DNA of 64,000 nt from the NCBI RefSeq assembly GCF_029633865.1, contig NC_079211.1, positions 149,639,901 to 149,703,900 on the forward strand, written 5' to 3'. Below, piece by piece: positions 52,631-63,453 of the stretch. Position numbers and translations under genes: made by a program. The stretch's first letter is position 1; each line of letters starts with the position of its first letter. Below the pieces are notes generated by a model. It made no database searches and was not told where the DNA came from. It saw nothing but the letters and a program-made list of their open reading frames with translations. The DNA is from Lampris incognitus. Taxonomy: Eukaryota > Chordata > Actinopteri > Lampriformes > Lampridae.

Positions 52631-52927
52631 CTACTATCAACGTACTAGTGGTATACTTGAGTATAATTTTGTTTAGTATATCTCTGATAAATACTTAAAC
52701 AGCAGACTGAAAGCACACAAGAAATCGACTTTTTCTAACACCACGTAAACGTGGTCAGTGAAACCAGAAGGTGGCGCAGTTGAAGTGAAAGCGTCACACG
52801 CCTCATTATCCCCTCGGGACGTGGAGACGTTCTGCCTCCATGCGCCCCACTTGACATGTCGTGTCTAAGCGCGTGTCGTTCCATGGTGGAAAAAAAAATC
52901 TATTGTATTTCTATTCTGAGCATCCAG

Positions 52928-53111
52928 GCCTCCGCTGGTCCTGCTGGGTCTCATCATCGACCACTTCCTGAACAGGACACAGCAGCACGGCATCCATCTT
53001 CATCGTCCAGACCAACCATCCCCTCAGAGGGAGGAAGACAGAGACGGTGACACCGTGGTGCATCTGAAGACTCGACCCATCACTTTGGGATGGAAAACCA
53101 GCTGTAATTAA
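52928..53111 (+). CDS. Possible terminal coding exon, unidentified
   Basis: After an acceptor-like CTGAGCATCCAG, one frame stays open to TAA at 53109-53111: PPLVLLGLIIDHFLNRTQQH, then GIHLHRPDQPSPQREEDRDG and DTVVHLKTRPITLGWKTSCN. Codon use is exon-like (CTG, GTC, ATC, GAC), with a short hydrophobic start and charged tail. I do not recognise the family, no upstream exon is found, and no second copy is seen in the window. It could be an old retrocopy or chance. Confidence 0.3.
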
Positions 53112-53369
53112 CCAAACATCAGTGCCACGAGAGAAGGAACTGTCTTCCAGTTACTGTATTTTTCTATGCATGTCCATGTCTTGGCGGCATGTGTACAGTC
53201 CGATGTCTGATCCACTGTCTCATGTCTCTGTTAGTTCACAAGTATTACTGTCAAAGTGCCTTATTGTCCCTTACAGGGAAAGTAGTTTGCAGCCAGTATC
53301 ACAAAACCCCCACACAAACACCAAGACAGAATTGACAGCAGGACACAGTGGGCAAGGAGAACCGAAGGA

Positions 53370-53700
53370 GTTCAAATACACAGACCAAGGAAACAAGCCA
53401 TCTGCAGACAACAAGACGAACACTGTCTGCCATTTAACAACAGAATGGCAGTGGGGACAAAGGAAGCCTTGTCTCTCTTAGTCCTGATACAGGACATCCT
53501 CAACCGACCACCTGAGGGTAACGGCTCAAACTCTGGCCGAAGGGGGTGACCTAGGCACTCCAGGAGGGAAGCAGCCTTTCTGAACACCCTCCTATTATAA
53601 AGGTCAGCAAGCCGGGCTTGACCTCTCCCTGAAATCTTACTAGCCCATCTGATGCGGCTATAAGCCTTTTTTTTATTGGCCAGAGTCAAGTTACCAAACC
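53370..53700 (-). pseudogene. LINE ORF2 extreme C-terminus
   Basis: Minus reading: SRIRWASKISGRGQARLADL, YNRRVFRKAASLLECLGHPL, FEPLPSGGRLRMSCIRTKRD and KASFVPTAILLLN. This is the familiar C-terminal tail of a fish non-LTR retrotransposon (LPSGRR...KxSFVPxAIxLLN). Isolated fragment. Confidence 0.75.
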
Positions 53701-53803
53701 AAGCAACTGCTGCAGTACAATATCTAATTTACTGTTGTGTCTGTTAGATCATACACTGTATTATGTCTGATGTACTGTTTTATTTCTCTTGTCACTTCAT
53801 GAA

Positions 53804-53806
<3 letters not shown>

Positions 53807-53844
<38 letters not shown>
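53807..53844. repeat. AT microsatellite
   Basis: About 19 AT units. Confidence 0.95.
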
Positions 53845-53846
<2 letters not shown>

Positions 53847-53849
53847 TAC

Positions 53850-55585
53850 TAAATATTCTATTATAGTATACATAAATATACTAAATATTCATATACCTAA
53901 GTCATATGAATATTACTTTAGTATAGTGTAATATCCGAGTAACTTGTGTCCCTGTTAATTCAGTTGTATTACTCCAATACAATGCCTAATTTACTGTGCC
54001 AGGTTTGTTAAGCTGTATTGCTGTGGTACAGGGTAATGGCTGATGAACTGTTGTTTGCTGTCTTATGTATTACTGCACTACAGTGTAATGTGGAATTTAC
54101 TGTGGCGTATTATTGGGGTGTTTGCACCAACTGTGAAAATTTCCTCTCAAGACATCTCTCTCTCTATCTATCAGTCTGTCCATCATCCACTCGTGCCAGG
54201 TGGGTCGACTCGCTGGTTTGCAGCTCCGGGCCATGCATTTCTGCAGGACTCGGCGCTTAAACCCTCGTTCGGAAGCACATTTGCCTGCAGACGAAGCATT
54301 TCGGACTTTTGCAAAAGTATCTGAAATGATCTGCCCTAAAAAAAAAACCCAACGTCAAATCAAGCCATTACGTGCAAACCAATGTTTGGCGGCGACTTGT
54401 CCGAAGTGGCTGGTGGCGGACCTACCTTGGTCTGGACGGAGGACACTTGAGGCTGCAGGACGGACGCACTTCGGGCTCCTGTCAAAGGACGCCTGCGGTG
54501 TTGTGCAGCTTTACACCTGCTGCAAAAGGCCAGCATGCAAAAAACTATTTCTTATTCGACTCTTCCGATTTGGGCTGCAGCGCGCCGAGACGCAACGAGC
54601 GTGCTACTTCCGGCCGGGCTGACCTGCAGGTGCTCCCAGGTTTCTGTCGTCCCTCTTGCGAGGCGAGCTGCGGGATCCCAGACGGGACCGACTGTCTGCA
54701 TCCCTCCGTCTCTCCTGGTTGAACGTTAAAAAGATCCAACTCAAGACTCCTTCTACCGGGTCGGCCCCTTCTTATTTTCGGATGTGACAGCGACCTCTAG
54801 TGGAGATAGTGGATAACACCACGGCCAATGACGTGAGCGCTATCCACCTGCGGACATCATGCAGACCAGACGCAGGACGTGTACAGGGAAGTGTAATTGC
54901 ATGAGTGGCATCAAAAACTCTTGAGTCCGGTGATTTGAGGTCCCCGTGCAATTCATTTCCACCATATCAGATACTGGCAGCCATGTTGTTTAGACGTCAT
55001 TATTCCCAACCGCCTGAAACCATTTATTCAACTTTATCTTGCACTGCTCCATATTTATATCTATATTCAGCTTAACTTGCACTGAACCATACACTTGGCA
55101 ATAGCTGTACATAGACATTCAGCTATCTTTTATTAATATTCATCACATAGGACACAGAGTTCTCCCCGTGCTCAGGTGGGTCAGCTCTCGACTAGGCCCG
55201 TGTATTGGTGAGAATCTGGTGATACGATACGTATCAGGACACAGGGGTTACCATTCAATATGTGGTGATACTGTAAGAAAGGTGATATAGCCCTGTTTCA
55301 CAGGCCTGTGTTCTTTCTGCTTACGCCACTTCCTGTCTCAGTTTACGTTGTTGGGTGGGAGTGGAAGAGTCAGATGGCTGAAGATGGATGACAACACTGT
55401 TACCTAGCGGTGGTGGGGTTACACACAACACAACATGTTTGTCACCAACCTTCACATGTAAACAATAAAAAATGGATACAGCGGTTTTGAGAATCGATAC
55501 AGTATCACAAAAGATGATATCGCCATACTTGAGTGTATCGATATTTTCTTACACCCCCTACTCTTGACTAAGTGCCTCTTTTCTT
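53850..55585. other. Intergenic, no gene recognised
   Basis: 54200-54780 is richer in CpG with several overlapping open frames but no recognised domain. ACTTCCGGCC (ETS-like) lies at about 54606. No exon is supported. Confidence 0.35.
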
Positions 55586-55589
55586 CCCC

Positions 55590-55875
55590 CCCCCCCCATT
55601 TTCTCCCCAGTTGTACTCGGCCAATTACCCCACCCTTCCGGTCTCTGCTCCACCTCCTCTGCTGATCCGGGGAGGGCTGCACACTACCACATGTCTCCTC
55701 CCATACATGTGGAGTCACCAGCTGCTTCTTTTCACCTGACGGTGAGGAGTTTCACCAGGAGGACGTAGCGCGCCCCCCCCCCCCCCCGAACAAGCCGGAG
55801 GTAACACGGAGGAGTCAAACCAGCGATCCCCGTGTTGGTAGGCAATGGACCGCTACACTACCCGGACGCCCCTGA
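55590..55875 (-). mobile_element. SINE family A, internally deleted
   Basis: Head near 55800-55875, body marker at 55715-55740. The middle is replaced by a C run (55772-55788). Confidence 0.82.
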
Positions 55876-55879
55876 CTAG

Positions 55880-56165
55880 GTGCCTTTCTGTGTGGAGTTT
55901 GCATGCCCGCCCCGTGCTCACAAGGGTTTCCTCCAGCCTCGAGAAGAGCCCAATAAAACCACCCAGAACGCTCCTGTCCTGTCCCTGATCACGACATGGA
56001 GATCCATCAGGAACTGGTCCCTGGGCGCTGAAGGAAAGGGATGCCCACTGCTGCTGGCGGCCCCTGGAGGGAGGGAGGACAGCAGGATGGGAAACATGCA
56101 GAAGCAACATCTCTCTCTCTCTCTCTCTGTGTAAAAGCCCTCCGACGTGCCCGGTGTGCACAGGT
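55880..56165 (+). mobile_element. SINE-like unit, family D, with CT run
   Basis: GTGTGGAGTTTGCATGCCCG, GGGTTTCCTCC, then GGTCCCTGGGCGCTGAAGGA and GATGCCCACTGCTGCTGG, as in the 24367-24720 unit. A short CT repeat lies near 56110-56128. Confidence 0.5.
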
Positions 56166-56418
56166 TATCCTACTAACCAGTCACCACGTCGGATAAGTTC
56201 CTGTATGAGTACAACTTCAGCCAAAGAGGACAGACTAAGGCGGCAGGTGGGAAGACACCCTGGACAGGCCACCAGGCCATCACAGGCCCGCCGTCTGTAT
56301 CAATGAGATCTCAATAATCCCAATACATGTAATCCAAGTCTAATATTATCTACTATTTGTTTATTTTTCATACAGCTGAATTGAACCGATTTAATTTGGC
56401 TGTTAAAAATCCATTGGA

Positions 56419-56790
56419 GGGTCCGCGGTGGTGTGGCGGTCTAAGCATCGGCTTTGTGTCGATGCAGTTGCCCACTGGGGACTGGGGTTCGCGTCCCGGT
56501 CTCGTCAGATCTGACTATGGCCGGATTCGATGAAGCAGTGATCATTGGCAGCGCTGTCTTGGGGAGGGGGGCGGAGTCGGCTTGTGTTCGTCACATGAAT
56601 GCGTCTCTGTGTGTGTCGGAAAAAAGCAGTGGTTCGGCCTGGAGTCGCCTTGTCACGGAAGTGGGGAGGCGTCTCCTTCGGGACTGCCGGCCGGAGAGAT
56701 GCAGTTGGCGAACGCATGCAGTACGAGGGTGGGAGTTTGAACTAAAATAGGGATCGATTGGCCTCTAAATTGGGAGAAAAAAGGAAAAAT
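56419..56790 (+). mobile_element. tRNA-derived SINE, family C
   Basis: Head GGGTCCGCGGTGGTGTGGCG, B-box region GGGGTTCGCGTCCCG, body GACTATGGCCGGATTCGATG, 3' end CTCTAAATTGGGAGAAAAAA. Best-preserved copy of the family. Confidence 0.88.
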
Positions 56791-56883
56791 CAGAAATAAA
56801 TAAAAATCCATTACAATTTAGTCTGGCCGTTAAAACTAATGTTGATGCTGGTCATTACAAATATAAAAGAAATGACCATGAGT

Positions 56884-57250
56884 GGGCAGCGCGGTGGCGC
56901 AGTGGTTAGCGCAGTCGCCTCACAGCAAGAAGGTCCTGGGTTCGAGCCCCGGGGTAGTCCAACCTTGGGGGTCGTCCCGGGTCGTCCTCTGTGATGGGTC
57001 TGCATGTTCTCCGTGTGTCTGTGTGGGTTTCCTCCGGGTGTGCCGGTTTCCTCCCACAGTCCAAAGACATGTAGGTCAGGTGAACCGGCTGTACTAAATT
57101 GTCCCTAGGTGTGAACGTGCGTGTGTGTGTGTGGGCCCTGTGATGGCCCGGCGGCCTGTCCAGGGTGTCTCCCCGCCTTCCGCCCCATGACTGCTGGGAT
57201 AGGTCCAGCATCGCCGCGACCCTGAGTGGTTTGGATGATGGATGCATGGA
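56884..57250 (+). mobile_element. SINE family B, full length
   Basis: Head GCAGCGCGGTGGCGCAGTGG, B-box GGGTTCGAGCCCC, short internal GT run (57118-57132), 3' end GACTGCTGGGATAGGTCCAG and GGATGATGGATGCATGG. Confidence 0.9.
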
Positions 57251-57322
57251 TGACCATGAGTTGATTTTTTTAATCTTTCAGAGTTACCACACACCATAGT
57301 TGACTAAATCCAATATCATAGA

Positions 57323-57328
57323 TTTATT
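57323..57328 (-). terminator. utp15: Candidate polyadenylation signal of utp15
   Basis: AATAAA on minus (TTTATT on plus), about 400 bases past the utp15 stop codon. First such hexamer I see after the stop. Confidence 0.45.
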
Positions 57329-57730
57329 AGTCTTTACAAAAAAAACCAGTGGAAAATATCAAAATAGAGAAGTCCACCCGTCGATGTCACATAGAGAACA
57401 CTTACAGTGAAATGTTGTGATTCCATGACTTGCGTTGAAAACAACTCCTCGCTTAACATCCATCCATTAAGTGATTTGTTATACATTAACCAAAGTTTAC
57501 ATGAAGAAAACACACCTTCTTCTGCCCGCCGTGCCTTCAGCCGAGTTAGAGTTAAAATACCCCCGGGGGCGCCAGAGAGTCCAGATAGTGACATGTCACA
57601 TAATGGAGGTCCTCAATCCCTGTGTGTGGCGTGAGGCGATGCTCTTATCAGAGTGTTCCCAGAGCAGTAAAGGCACTCTATGAAGGGGTTTTACCCCGAC
57701 AAGCGGCCTCAGGTGGCCTGATGCTGCGGC

Positions 57731-58007
57731 TCAGACCAATTGAGCTTTCTGAGTCAGACCGTTGGACCTGCTGATGCCGGGATATAACGCCTCCTTCTTT
57801 GGGAGGGAGGCGGTGAACAAGGTCTCCAACATTCCCATAACCTCCAGGAGTTCCTTTTGGTAGTCGATCTCTCTCTCCAACAGGTCCTGCAGCTGCAACA
57901 GCTGTCGGTCCACCACGGACGACTGGCCAACGACTGACCGGTAGATGTCAACGATCATTTCAGCCAGCGTCACAAGGACAGGGGCGAACCTGGGATCCAC
58001 CAAATTC
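57731..58007 (-). CDS. utp15: utp15 last coding exon
   Basis: Acceptor CTCCCTTTAG; reads [20 protein letters not shown] to stop TGA at 57733-57731. The central block [19 protein letters not shown] matches the helical C-terminal domain. The C-terminal tail (LTQKAQLV) is variable in the family. Confidence 0.93.
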
Positions 58008-58302
58008 CTAAAGGGAGGAAAGCAAAGAAAAGGTAAAAAAAAAGAAAAGAAAAAAGGAAGTGACCTTCATCTGGTGCACGCGACTAAACACACCCATACA
58101 ACATGAACGATGAGGTTTTCAGCTCCCATGTCGGTGGGACACCATGACGGTGTCATTTGTAAGGTAAACATAGGTCCGTTATCCAAACCACTTATCCTGC
58201 CGTCAGGGCCGTGGGGATGCTGGAGCCTATCCCAGCAGTCATTGGGCGGCAGGCGGGGAGACACCCTGGACAGGCCACCAGACCGTCACACAGGGCCGAC
58301 AA

Positions 58303-58333
<31 letters not shown>

Positions 58334-61300
58334 CACCTAGGGACAATTTAGTACGGCTGATCCACCTGACCTACATGTCTTTGGACTTGTGGGAGGAAAC
58401 CGGAGCCCCCGGAGGAAACCCACACAGACACGGGGAGAACATGCAAACTCCACACAGAGGACGACCCGGGACGACCCCCAAGGTTGGACTACCCTGGGGC
58501 TCGAACCCAGGACCTTCTTGCTGAGATGACCCTCACTAACCACCGCACCACCCTTATTTATTTATTTAAGAGTAGGGCAATTGGGCGGATACAATTGGGG
58601 AGAAAAAGGGAGGACCCCCCCCCCCCAACAAAAAAGATAAGTAAGGTAACTATAGGTATATAAGTCGAATATAAATGAGGTCTGAATCATACCCGATGAG
58701 GAAATGGAGCAGCTGGGAGAGTTTCTTTTCGTCTCTTCCCGCCACAGCGTTCTTTAATGTCCCTCTGCGATCCAGCTCCTTTATCACGGCCACCGGGACC
58801 TCCGGCTTCTTAAACCTCATCCACGACTACAACACCAAAGCAGAGACAGCAGAATTCAGATGAGACGGGGGAAAAAAGAAGACTCGCTCAGATCATCACA
58901 ACTGGAAACACGCCGACCTCCCGTCATTACGTCCTCCCCGCTGGGAGCAAAACTGGGCGATCAACAATGCCACGCACGACTGCTTCCTGACTCAGGTCAT
59001 AAATGATAAAATAACAATACAAAATACGTTTGCTGAAGGGGAACGTGTTTTTGTCAACATCAGGGGGGTATAAAAAGCCCTCCTACCTCCATGGCTGTGT
59101 CCAGAGCCTTGGAATGGTTGAACCTTTTGAGCTCTTTGTCGTACTTGGCCAAGTGCTGCTTCACTGGTTTACTGACCAGATAGTCGTCCTGCCAAATAGA
59201 TAAGACGTGTAAAAGAAATCAATAAAAAGAAGGGATGACCGGGGGACGAGGAGACAACAGAACCGTCAGGTAACAGATAAGAGGCATCGGCCGCTGTCAG
59301 ACACTTGGAGCTCATCTCTGGTAGCATTCAGTCGATGGATCACTAAATGGATAATCACTCAACAGGCCGTGCCTCGATCGGTTCACCTCGCCGACGGCAT
59401 GTGCGCCCTGAGGCGCCGGGGTCGGGTTCCTTACCTGTTTGGGGACGAAGTTTTTCCCTTTCACGAAAAACCGATACGTTGGTCGCCGATTCTGGCGGCC
59501 CTGCGCGCCCTTCTTATTCGACTCTGTGACACCGGACTTGCGGTGTTTGACGCTCAGAACGCCGTTTGTCATGCCAACGACGATGGACTTGTCATCCGGC
59601 TGGGAAGACAGACAGATTCAGGGTTAATTTCATTTTCTTTAAAACAGACCACACAGCATAATTATTCTCACTCTAGGTGTCCTCCAGAACTACCACGTGA
59701 GCAGTCTTTACCAATCCAATCACCCTGGTTCAGGACAAACCATTTAAAACAGTCCGGAGGTCAAATCTGTCAACCTAGGGGTGTCCAGGACAACCCATTT
59801 AAAACAGTCCGGAGGTCAAATCTGTCAACCTAGGGGTGTCCGGGTGGCGTGGCGCTCTATTCCGTTGCCTACCAACACGGGGATCGCTGGTTCGAATCCC
59901 TGTGTTACCTCCAGCTTGGTCGGGCGTCGCTACAGGCACAAGTGGTTGTGTCTGCGGATGGGAAGCCGGATATGGGTATGTGTCCTGGTTGCTTCACTAG
60001 CGCCTCCTCTGGTCGGCCGGGGTGCCTGTTCAGAGGGTAGGGGGAACTGGGGGGAATAGCGTGATCCTCCCACGCGCTACGTCCCCCTGGTGAAACTCCT
60101 CACTGTCAGGTGAAAAGAAGCGGCTGGTGACTCCACATGTATGGGAGGAGGCATGTGGTAGTCTGCAGCCCTCCCCGGATCAGCAGAGGAGGGTGGAGCA
60201 GAGACCAGGACGGCTCGGAAGGGTGGGGCAATTGGCCAGGTACAATTAGGGAGAAAAAGGGGAGGGGGGAAGCCCCCATTTCAGGCAACTTCCTGTTCTA
60301 AAAAAGCAGATTCATACCAACGCCCCATTTCAGCCACATGAGTTTCTCAACACTGAAGAGATCGATGAAGTTTTTGCATGGCTCAAAAAGAGGCCAACAA
60401 CGTTTTAATAAAGGTTTTGGTTAAAAAAAAAAAAAAAAAGCAAACCCATCATTACATTTCATAATTATTCTCGTCTTCATGCTGCTGCCATAACTCAAGT
60501 CTGCCATGGGGATCATGACATGGGGATCATGACACTGGGATTATTACATGGGGATCATGACATGGGGATCATTCCATGGACATCATGACATGGGGATCAT
60601 TCCATGGACATCATGACATGGGGATCATTCCATAGGGATCATGACATGGGGATCATGACACGGGGATCATGACATAGGGATCATGACATGGGGATCATTC
60701 CATGGGGATCATGACATGGGGATCATTCCATAGGGATCATGACATGGACATCATGACATGGGGATCATTCCATGGACATCATGACATGGGGATCATTCCA
60801 TGGACATCATGACATGGGGATCATTCCATAGGGATCATGACATGGGGATCATGACACGGGGATCATGACATAGGGATCATGACATGGGGATCATTCCATG
60901 GGGATCATGACATGGGGATCATTCCATAGGGATCATGACATGGGGATCATGACACGGGGATCATGACAAGGGGATCATGACATGGGGATCATCCCATGGG
61001 GATCATGACATGGGGATCATCCCATGGGGATCATGACACGGGGATCATGACAAGGGGATCATCCCATGGGGATCATTCCATGGGGATCATGACATGGGGA
61101 TCATCCCATGGGGATCATGACATGGGGATCATCCCATAGGGATCATGACACGGGGATCATCCCATGGGGATCATGACAAGGGGATCATCCCATGGGGATC
61201 ATTCCATGGGGATCCTCCCATGGGGATCATGACACGGGGATAATTTCAGGCTCCGCTAATCCAATCACATCTTACATACCAGGGCGTAACAGCATTATGT

Positions 61301-61787
61301 GGTTTGAGCGGACGTTAAAATGAGTTACCCCAAATGTCGTGTGTGACATGTGATGGTGCAATAAACCACTGACATGAAACACAACATGGAGCCTCAGCGA
61401 TCAAAACCCAGCGTGGCGTGAAAGACCCGGATACACACACTGTGGTGTTATACACAGCAGTCATACCTATAATATACACAACAGTAAGTACTGTTAGGAA
61501 TTTAACTGAATTTAATGCTCATGGGGAGCGTGTGGTGTAAAAGGGATGTGGAGTTTCAGAAAACTTGGGAGTCGGAAAACAGCAAAAGGAGCCTCATGTC
61601 AGCTGATGCCCAGCTGTACCACCTGCGGTTTTGGAAAGATGAGTCTCCCTGAAAACCATCCATCCGTTATCCAAACCGCTCATCCTGCTCTCGGGGTCGC
61701 ATGGATGTTGGAGCCTATCCCAGCAGTCATTGGGCGGCAGGCGGGGAGACACCTTGGACAGGCCGCCAGGCCATCACAGGGTCCACA

Positions 61788-61872
<85 letters not shown>

Positions 61873-62382
61873 ACACACCCACACTCATACCTAGGGACAA
61901 TTTAGTATGGCCGATTCACCTGATCTACATGTCTTTGGACTGTTGGAGGAAACCGAAGCCCCTGAAGGAAACCCAAGCAGACATGGGGACAACATGCAAA
62001 CTCCACACAGAGGACGACCCAGGATGACCCCCATGGTTGGACGACCCTGGGGCTCGAACCCAGGACCTTCTTGCTGTGAGGAGACCGTGCCAACCACTGC
62101 ACCACCATGCCGCCCTCCCTCTCTGAAAACCAAGACCCATAAACCAAGAATCATGGCAGCACAGTGGTGCAGTGGTAAGCACGGTCGCCTCACAGCAAGA
62201 AGGTCCTGGGTTCGAGCCCCGGGGTAGTCCAACCTTGGGGGTCATCCCGGGTCGTCCTCTTTGTGGAGTTTGCATGTTCTCCCCATGTCTGCGTGGGTTT
62301 CCTCCGGGGGTTCCAGTTTCCTCCCGCAGTCCAAAGACATGTAGGTCAGGTGAACCGGCCGTACTAGATTGTCCCTAGGTAT

Positions 62383-62424
<42 letters not shown>

Positions 62425-63175
62425 GGGCTCTGTGACGGTCTGGCGGCCTGTCCAGGGTGTCTCCCCGCCTGCCGCCCAATGACTGCTGGGATAAGCTCCA
62501 GCATCCACGTGACCCTGAGAGCAGGATAAGTGGTTTGGATAGTGGATGGATGGATTCTCTCTGACTAAAAAAAAAAAAGGGTTGATCCTCACTGGAAACA
62601 CTGAGAGGAAAGGCTGCAGAATGTTTCATCCATCTTTTATAAAATCACTCAAAATACTGGCTATCTTTGAAAGCTATTGCAGAAACCGGGTTTGGGACTT
62701 CCCAGTCTTCTGAAACCTTCCCTCCTTTTTTAACCTGTATGGAAAATTAATTTCTTCACATTTTCACTCTTTTCCCCACAGAGATTTGTAACCCCAGGCC
62801 CAAACAGAATGAGTTTCTTACAGCCAAGCCCAGACAGAGAATGGAGGCCGCATAGTCGAAGTTGTGGACGACTTTATAGTTGGTGGTGTTGTACACTTTC
62901 ACATGCCTGCAACGAGAAGGGGGAGAAAACAGACTGTACAGTAGGTAACAGTGTTCACTGGAATTAAAAAAAAAAAAAGCCTTGTTATTGTCAGGGACGA
63001 GTTTCTCGCACCTGCACCCACGCCCACGCCCACACACACCTGTCCAGAGAGCCTGATAGCAGTCTCTGTCCATTGCTGCTGAGACACAAACAGGTGACGG
63101 TTTTATGGTGGTTCCTCAGAGACACCAGAGGTTGGCCTCCTTTCAGCAGATCCCACACCTTCACGTAGCGTCCAC
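57731..63175 (-). CDS. utp15: U3 small nucleolar RNA-associated protein 15, 3' part (six exons)
   Basis: UTP15 is a nucleolar t-UTP/UTP-A subunit of the small-subunit processome, needed for pre-rRNA transcription and 18S processing. Six exons are in phase: 63040-63175, 62822-62906, 59435-59599, 59087-59188, 58693-58826 and 57731-58007. They encode about 298 residues. First come the last WD40 blades ([52 protein letters not shown]). Then follows the UTP15 C-terminal domain ([60 protein letters not shown]). Length fits the C-terminal three fifths of a protein of about 520 residues. The 5' exons lie past the right edge. No frame damage is seen, so it looks functional. Confidence 0.93.
58150..58552 (-). 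mobile_element. SINE family B in utp15 intron
   Basis: Head near 58500-58552, CA run at 58299-58336, left end at GGTCCGTTATCCAAACCACT. Confidence 0.85.
58693..58826 (-). CDS. utp15: utp15 coding exon
   Basis: 134 bases, phase 0 in, 2 out. Reads [40 protein letters not shown] and HFLI; donor GTATGA. Confidence 0.92.
59087..59188 (-). CDS. utp15: utp15 coding exon
   Basis: 102 bases, in frame at both ends. Reads [20 protein letters not shown], then [14 protein letters not shown]; acceptor ATTTGGCAG, donor GTAGGA. Confidence 0.92.
59435..59599 (-). CDS. utp15: utp15 coding exon
   Basis: 165 bases, in frame at both ends. Reads [20 protein letters not shown], then [20 protein letters not shown]; acceptor TCTTCCCAG, donor GTAAGG. 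The basic insert after the last WD blade is typical of UTP15. Confidence 0.94.
59728..59842. repeat. Two tandem copies of a 54-bp unit next to a SINE
   Basis: AGGACAAMCCATTTAAAACA followed by GTCCGGAGGTCAAATCTGTC and AACCTAGGGGTGTCC occurs twice, at about 59732-59786 and 59788-59841. Confidence 0.9.
59836..60275 (+). mobile_element. SINE family A in utp15 intron
   Basis: Full-length plus copy: GTGTCCGGGTGGCGTGGCGC head, TGGTTCGAATCCCTGTG, body marker at 60108-60128, A/G-rich tail to 60275. Confidence 0.9.
60507..61243. repeat. 14-bp minisatellite in utp15 intron
   Basis: About 52 tandem units of four main types: GGGGATCATGACAT, GGGGATCATTCCAT, GGACATCATGACAT and, in the right half, GGGGATCATCCCAT. 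The types are ordered in longer repeated blocks (for example 60577-60740 resembles 60766-60940), so there is a higher-order repeat. Confidence 0.95.
61250..61645. other. Intron, no feature recognised
   Basis: Nothing assignable. Confidence 0.4.
61653..62117 (-). mobile_element. SINE family B, left arm of an inverted pair
   Basis: Full-length minus copy with a long CA run (61785-61870). Head near 62050-62115. Confidence 0.88.
62154..62556 (+). mobile_element. SINE family B, right arm of an inverted pair
   Basis: Full-length plus copy with a GT run (62385-62414); 3' end GATGGATGGAT. Only about 36 bases separate it from the minus copy, head to head. Confidence 0.9.
62822..62906 (-). CDS. utp15: utp15 coding exon (WD40 blade)
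   Basis: 85 bases, phase 2 in, 0 out. Reads [20 protein letters not shown], then SILCLGLA; acceptor CTCGTTGCAG, donor GTAAGA. Confidence 0.94.
63040..63175 (-). CDS. utp15: utp15 coding exon (WD40 blades), first exon seen
   Basis: 136 bases, phase 1 in, 2 out. Reads [20 protein letters not shown], then [20 protein letters not shown] and GSLD; acceptor CACTTGTGCAG, donor GTGTGTG. The WD signature YVKVWD and the [11 protein letters not shown] strand are clear. Confidence 0.94.
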
Positions 63176-63355
63176 CTGCACAAGTGAACAGATCATGTGT
63201 TTTTCAGTTGAGGGTTAGGATTGTAAGGATTTCCATTGGCACACTTCTGAAATCCCAACGACTATCAGGAAAACTATTTGGACTATGATAACTATAAGCA
63301 CTAATACTGTACTTATACAATACTAGTGCTATCACTAATACTATACTAATACAAC

Positions 63356-63453
63356 CTACCACTACTACTACTACCACTACTACTACTATCACTACTACTA
63401 CTACCACTACTATTACTACTACCACTACCACTACTACTACTACTACTACTACT
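63356..63453. repeat. ACT trinucleotide microsatellite
   Basis: About 30 ACT/ACC units, directly beyond the 3' end of the minus-strand RTE copy. Confidence 0.93.

Noticed and set aside
54200-54740. Overlapping open frames in a CpG-richer patch as a possible gene or arhgef28 first exon
   Set aside because: Several frames are open at once, which is expected in GC-rich sequence; no domain and no donor site that could be tied to the 50895 acceptor.
13637-62556. CRISPR-like arrays suggested by regularly spaced repeats
   Set aside because: The repeats are SINEs and simple tandem repeats in a fish genome, without spacer-repeat periodicity or cas genes.
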